Positions 61,462 through 64,000 of a DNA stretch of 64,000 nucleotides are shown one piece after another. The number at the start of each line of letters is the position of its first letter. Position 1 is the stretch's first letter. Below the pieces are notes generated by a model. The model was not told where the DNA came from. It ran no database searches and worked only from the letters and a program-made list of their open reading frames with translations. The stretch is taken from contig JACRTY010000037.1 of assembly GCA_014305025.1 (NCBI GenBank), positions 1 to 64,000 of the forward strand. The letters run 5' to 3'. Source of the DNA: Candidatus Nyctobacter psychrophilus. Lineage in GTDB: Bacteria > Vulcanimicrobiota > Vulcanimicrobiia > Vulcanimicrobiales > Vulcanimicrobiaceae. The position numbers were made by a program, and so were the translations under genes.

Positions 61462-61917
61462 CTAAACGTCCGCCCCGCAGAGGTGACGATTACGCTGCCG
61501 ATTCAGTAAAGCGGAGCGCCGAGTAAGAGCGCTAATTGCATTCCGTGGCCTTATAAACGATACGATTTTAGGCGCGGCCTCTTCTGCATCTTGCTCGTCG
61601 GGATGTGATTTCATGTCGTCGAGCACGAAGCGGTTCGCCGCCTCACGTTGCGCGTCGGAGACGTGTGCGTCGAAGTAGCGCGTCAGATCGGCGTCGCTTC
61701 CAACGTCGGCGATCAACTTGTCGAAGCCCTCGACCGACACCCCCGCGCGGTCGAGGAAGCCGGTCGACAGGCCGCAGTATGCGACGTAGTCGCCTTCGGT
61801 GCCGGCGTGGTCGGCGCGAACCTTGTCGGCGAGCCGTGCGAGCCACGCGAAGCGGCCGAGCATCGTGCGGCCGCTGCGCTGCGGGGTGGTGGCGAGGTCG
61901 GGTGCTGTAACGTTCAT
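61462..61917 (-). CDS. DUF5069-like protein
   Basis: ATG 61917 begins a 151-residue product: a short N-terminal stretch (MNVTAPDLATTPQRSGRT), then LGRFAWLARLADKVRADHAG, TEGDYVAYCGLSTGFLDRAG and LTRYFDAHVSDAQREAANRF. This resembles DUF5069 proteins, whose function is unknown. A C-terminal basic extension is extra. The signature is short, so the family call is moderate. Confidence 0.6.
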   Translation of the reverse strand: MNVTAPDLATTPQRSGRTMLGRFAWLARLADKVRADHAGTEGDYVAYCGLSTGFLDRAGVSVEGFDKLIADVGSDADLTRYFDAHVSDAQREAANRFVLDDMKSHPDEQDAEEAAPKIVSFIRPRNAISALTRRSALLNRQRNRHLCGADV

Positions 61918-61968
61918 GCGGAAGCTGTACCCGTGGGCGCGTTGCGCTCTCACCTGAGCGGGCCTAAA

Positions 61969-61997
61969 GAAAAGCCCCGGCGTGGCCGGAGCTTTTC
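61969..61997 (-). terminator. Intrinsic terminator after the 62021-63168 gene
   Basis: GAAAAGC and CCGGC (61969-61981) pair with GCCGG and GCTTTTC (61985-61997), with one mismatch and a 3-base loop. On the minus strand the stem is preceded by the stop of the secreted-protein gene and ends in GCTTTTC followed by TTTA, a normal rho-independent form. Confidence 0.65.
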
Positions 61998-62020
61998 ACG
62001 TTACGCAGGATGGAGGTTGC

Positions 62021-63168
62021 TTATTTGCAGAGACGCTGAGCCGATTCGAACGTTCCCTCGAAGGAGTACTCTCCGCCGGTGCCGTGCGACGGCGTGCGGT
62101 AGAACCAGTCGAAGAACGCCAGCTCTTGTGGATGATATCGGAAGCCGCCGTAGTTTACGAGGAACGGCTTTCCCGTCAATGGATCGCCGACTTCCAAATT
62201 ATTCTGACAGTACTGCACCTGGCCGACGTGACCCCACGCCGGAGTCGGGTTCCCGCCGAACGGATCGTTGAACAACTCGCCGAGTTCGTGCGACCAAGGG
62301 TGAATGTCTTCGATGTCACCCCAAAAATACCGTGGTCGACGTAGGCTCCGTTCGCATACGTCTGGATACCATTACGCCCACGTAGGTATGCGCTGTGATA
62401 CCCGATGACGCAGCAGTTGCTGAACTTGGGATCGGGCGGCCCGAACGTGAGAACGACGTTGTAGGACATGATCACGGGGACTTGGTTGACCGTAGCGTAC
62501 TTGTTGGTCACCGAGACGAGCACGTTGTCGTAGTCGGCGATGCTGATAAGGCCGAGATTATGAGCCGTTCCACAGCCGACGTCGGCCGTCAGCGAGCTGC
62601 GCGGAGCCGTCACGTCGATGAGACGAGGCTGCGCGACCGCCGCCAACAGCACGTGGTAGCCGGTGCCCTTCACGTACTGCCAGAACTCGGCGCGTTGGAA
62701 TGCGTCGATGATCTGCGTATTGCCCACGGCGATGCCGTTCGACGTTAGCGCAGTGGGGTTGAATAAGGGCGAGCCGAAGAATCGCTGTTGCACCGACACG
62801 GTATCGTTGCAGCCTGGTTTGGTTGGATCCAGGACCGTTCCGTCGGGGAAATGGATGCGCAGCATGATCGGCACGTAGTGCACGGTCGTGCTTACCTTCT
62901 CCGCAGTCGGATTCGTACCCATGATGTGAAATTCATAGGTGTTTCCGTCGACGGGCGACGTTACTTTTGAGGTAAAGAACGGAATCGTCGCGGGTGCGGC
63001 CGCGCGTGCTTGCGCACGCAGCATGTTCGCGGATACTCCGCGCGCCGGTAACGTGATGAACATCGGCTTTAGCCGGCTGCGATCGACCGGGACCGATGCC
63101 TGTGCCGTTTGCATCAGCATCAAGCCGCCGGCAAACGCCGCGCAGGCAAAGACCGCGAGCTTCTTCAT
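62021..63168 (-). pseudogene. Secreted conserved protein interrupted by a frameshift
   Basis: The first part (63168 to about 62328) has a signal peptide (MKKLAVFACAAFAGGLMLMQ) and a domain with HIMGTNPTAEKVSTTVHYVP and MLRIHFPDGTVLDPTKPGCN. At the A5 run 62323-62327 (plus strand) the frame is lost. In the next frame it resumes as GDIEDIHPWSHELGELFNDP and ends QELAFFDWFYRTPSHGTGGE and on. Inserting one A restores GIFWGDIED. This is a conserved secreted family of soil bacteria, with an H-E-x-x-E-like motif of unknown role. Either a sequencing slip or a true pseudogene. Confidence 0.7.
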
Positions 63169-63311
63169 AAGGAATTCTCCTGTTCATGGGAGGTTCCGAG
63201 AGGAAGGACGAGGGGAGGCACGTTACCGCCCCGCAGCGTGGCGACCCGTCACCATGCCCGCGAATAAGTGGGGCCTTCGCCTAACTGGTTCGTCGAGAGC
63301 TGCGGCAAAGC

Positions 63312-63341
63312 GAAAAAAGCGGAGGCGTTGCCGCCTCCGCT
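63312..63341 (-). terminator. Intrinsic terminator after the sialidase-like gene
   Basis: AGCGGAGGCG (63318-63327) and CGCCTCCGCT (63332-63341) form a perfect 10-base-pair stem with a 4-base loop. On the minus strand it is followed by a run of six T (63318-63313). It lies 31 bases past the stop of the gene at 63372. Confidence 0.85.
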
Positions 63342-63371
63342 CCGTTCCGGTTTCCAGAGATCCTGAGCTGA

Positions 63372-64000
63372 TCAGCCCTTCATGAGGCAGGCGTTGTCGC
63401 CGTCGTTGACGCTGTTGTTGTCGGGGATGACCTGCAACGTCTGCATTCCGACGTGAACCGTCAGTGCACCGTTGTTGATCGCGCCGTTGAACGGTACATT
63501 GCCCTTGGTCTTGCCGACAAACACTCCCGAGCGCGTGCTCGTGCCCATGAATGACGTCACGGGCCCGGCGAGCGCGATCCGCTTCGCGAGCACGACGGTT
63601 AGCCAGCCTGGCGTGTTGAATTCTGGCGCTTTGAGCCGCATCGCGTCGCCCTTGCCGATGTCGTGATCGTCGGCCATGCAACCGTGGTTGTGCGGCGCCA
63701 CGGCGCCATAGGCGATGCGCCCGAAGGTCGGGCCGATGGGCACCCCGCCGAAGAGTCCGCCGGTCTTCTGTCGCGTGAAGTACGTCTGCGGCGGAATCGT
63801 CGAATCGTGGTCGTCGGTGTACGCGATGTTGGCGAAGCCCAGCGGGTCCACTTGGACCTGGAAGTCGTCGGCAAGGTTCCGATTACCGGGCTGGGTCGAG
63901 TCGCAGCCGATGCCGTTTTCGCAGACCTGTCCCGTGTGAATGATGTGGTCGCTTGCGACCTGACGCGTGAAGCTGAAGGGGGACATCAGCACGTTCTTGT
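63372..64000 (-). CDS. C-terminal part of a secreted sialidase/BNR-like protein (5' end outside window)
   Basis: The frame is open through the right edge (KNVLMSPFSFTRQVASDH...), so only the last 208 or so residues are seen. The segment HTGQVCENGIGCDSTQPGNR then NLADDFQVQVDPLGFANIAY and TYFTRQ is typical of large secreted beta-propeller proteins with sialidase-like repeats. A beta-sandwich tail follows (AGPVTSFMGTSTRSGVFVGK). Enzymatic activity cannot be judged from this part. The start is off the window. Confidence 0.65.
   Translation of the reverse strand, partial: KNVLMSPFSFTRQVASDHIIHTGQVCENGIGCDSTQPGNRNLADDFQVQVDPLGFANIAYTDDHDSTIPPQTYFTRQKTGGLFGGVPIGPTFGRIAYGAVAPHNHGCMADDHDIGKGDAMRLKAPEFNTPGWLTVVLAKRIALAGPVTSFMGTSTRSGVFVGKTKGNVPFNGAINNGALTVHVGMQTLQVIPDNNSVNDGDNACLMKG

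Noticed and set aside
1-64000. CRISPR arrays, insertion sequences and rRNA genes
   Set aside because: No regularly spaced repeats, no transposase-like frames and no rRNA sequence were found on reading both strands.

Overview
The window is 64 kb of a high-GC bacterial chromosome. It holds core genes (valS, pyrR-pyrB-pyrC, tyrS, gatCAB, mutS2, purA, recA-recX, ftsY, aroQ, hslO, HU, tRNA-Pro) among many secreted or accessory genes. Several contents point away from Proteobacteria and Actinobacteria: MutS2, a pyrR-led pyrimidine operon, GatCAB, S53 pro-kumamolisin proteases, a class III cyclase fused to an NB-ARC-like ATPase, Uma2, and small TA and VOC genes. My best guess is a soil-type phylum such as Candidatus Eremiobacterota (WPS-2). 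That is inference from gene style, not a marker-gene placement.

Region 1 (1-9.4 kb) is a defence island. At the left edge a truncated DUF5343-like gene overlaps a Swt1-type HEPN gene. Convergent to these is a two-gene operon of a DrmD-type SNF2 helicase and a DrmMI/Eco57I-type adenine methylase. This is the class 1 signature half of DISARM, but no drmA, drmB or drmC is seen. A Uma2 nuclease follows.

Region 2 (9.4-29.9 kb) is accessory metabolism and regulation. It has a DEAD-box RNA helicase, a secreted amidase, an S9 peptidase, a GNAT enzyme, a PEP mutase-like enzyme, a K+ channel, an MFS pump ending at an in-frame stop, VOC and cupin proteins, a cyclase-ATPase regulator, LysR, CutA, secreted proteins of unknown role, a lipoprotein phosphoesterase and a PLP lyase. 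A cluster of decayed genes (PIN toxin, RidA, VOC) lies at 26.2-27.2 kb.

Region 3 (30-41 kb) has a tightly overlapped operon valS-pyrR-pyrB-S9 peptidase-pyrC, then tRNA-Pro(GGG), HU, aroQ, hslO, a zinc ribbon protein and tyrS.

Region 4 (41.3-44.8 kb) is a tandem pair of secreted S53 proteases. The second has lost its catalytic residues.

Region 5 (44.8-53.6 kb) reads leftward: a FliJ-like protein, a CheY-like protein, a small membrane protein, RlmD-type methylase, gatC, gatA, gatB, a membrane protein and mutS2.

Region 6 (53.7-64 kb) has a methyltransferase remnant, purA, a GH125 mannosidase, recX, recA, ftsY, a vapBC module with a palindromic operator, a VOC protein, a DUF5069-like protein, a frameshifted secreted protein and the end of a sialidase-like secreted protein. 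Three hairpin terminators are visible here and at the S53/mutS2 junction.

Two genes (the DEAD-box helicase and pyrB) have conserved N-terminal sequence but no ATG, GTG or TTG to start it. Two frameshifts fall in homopolymer runs. Some of this may be assembly error rather than biology.
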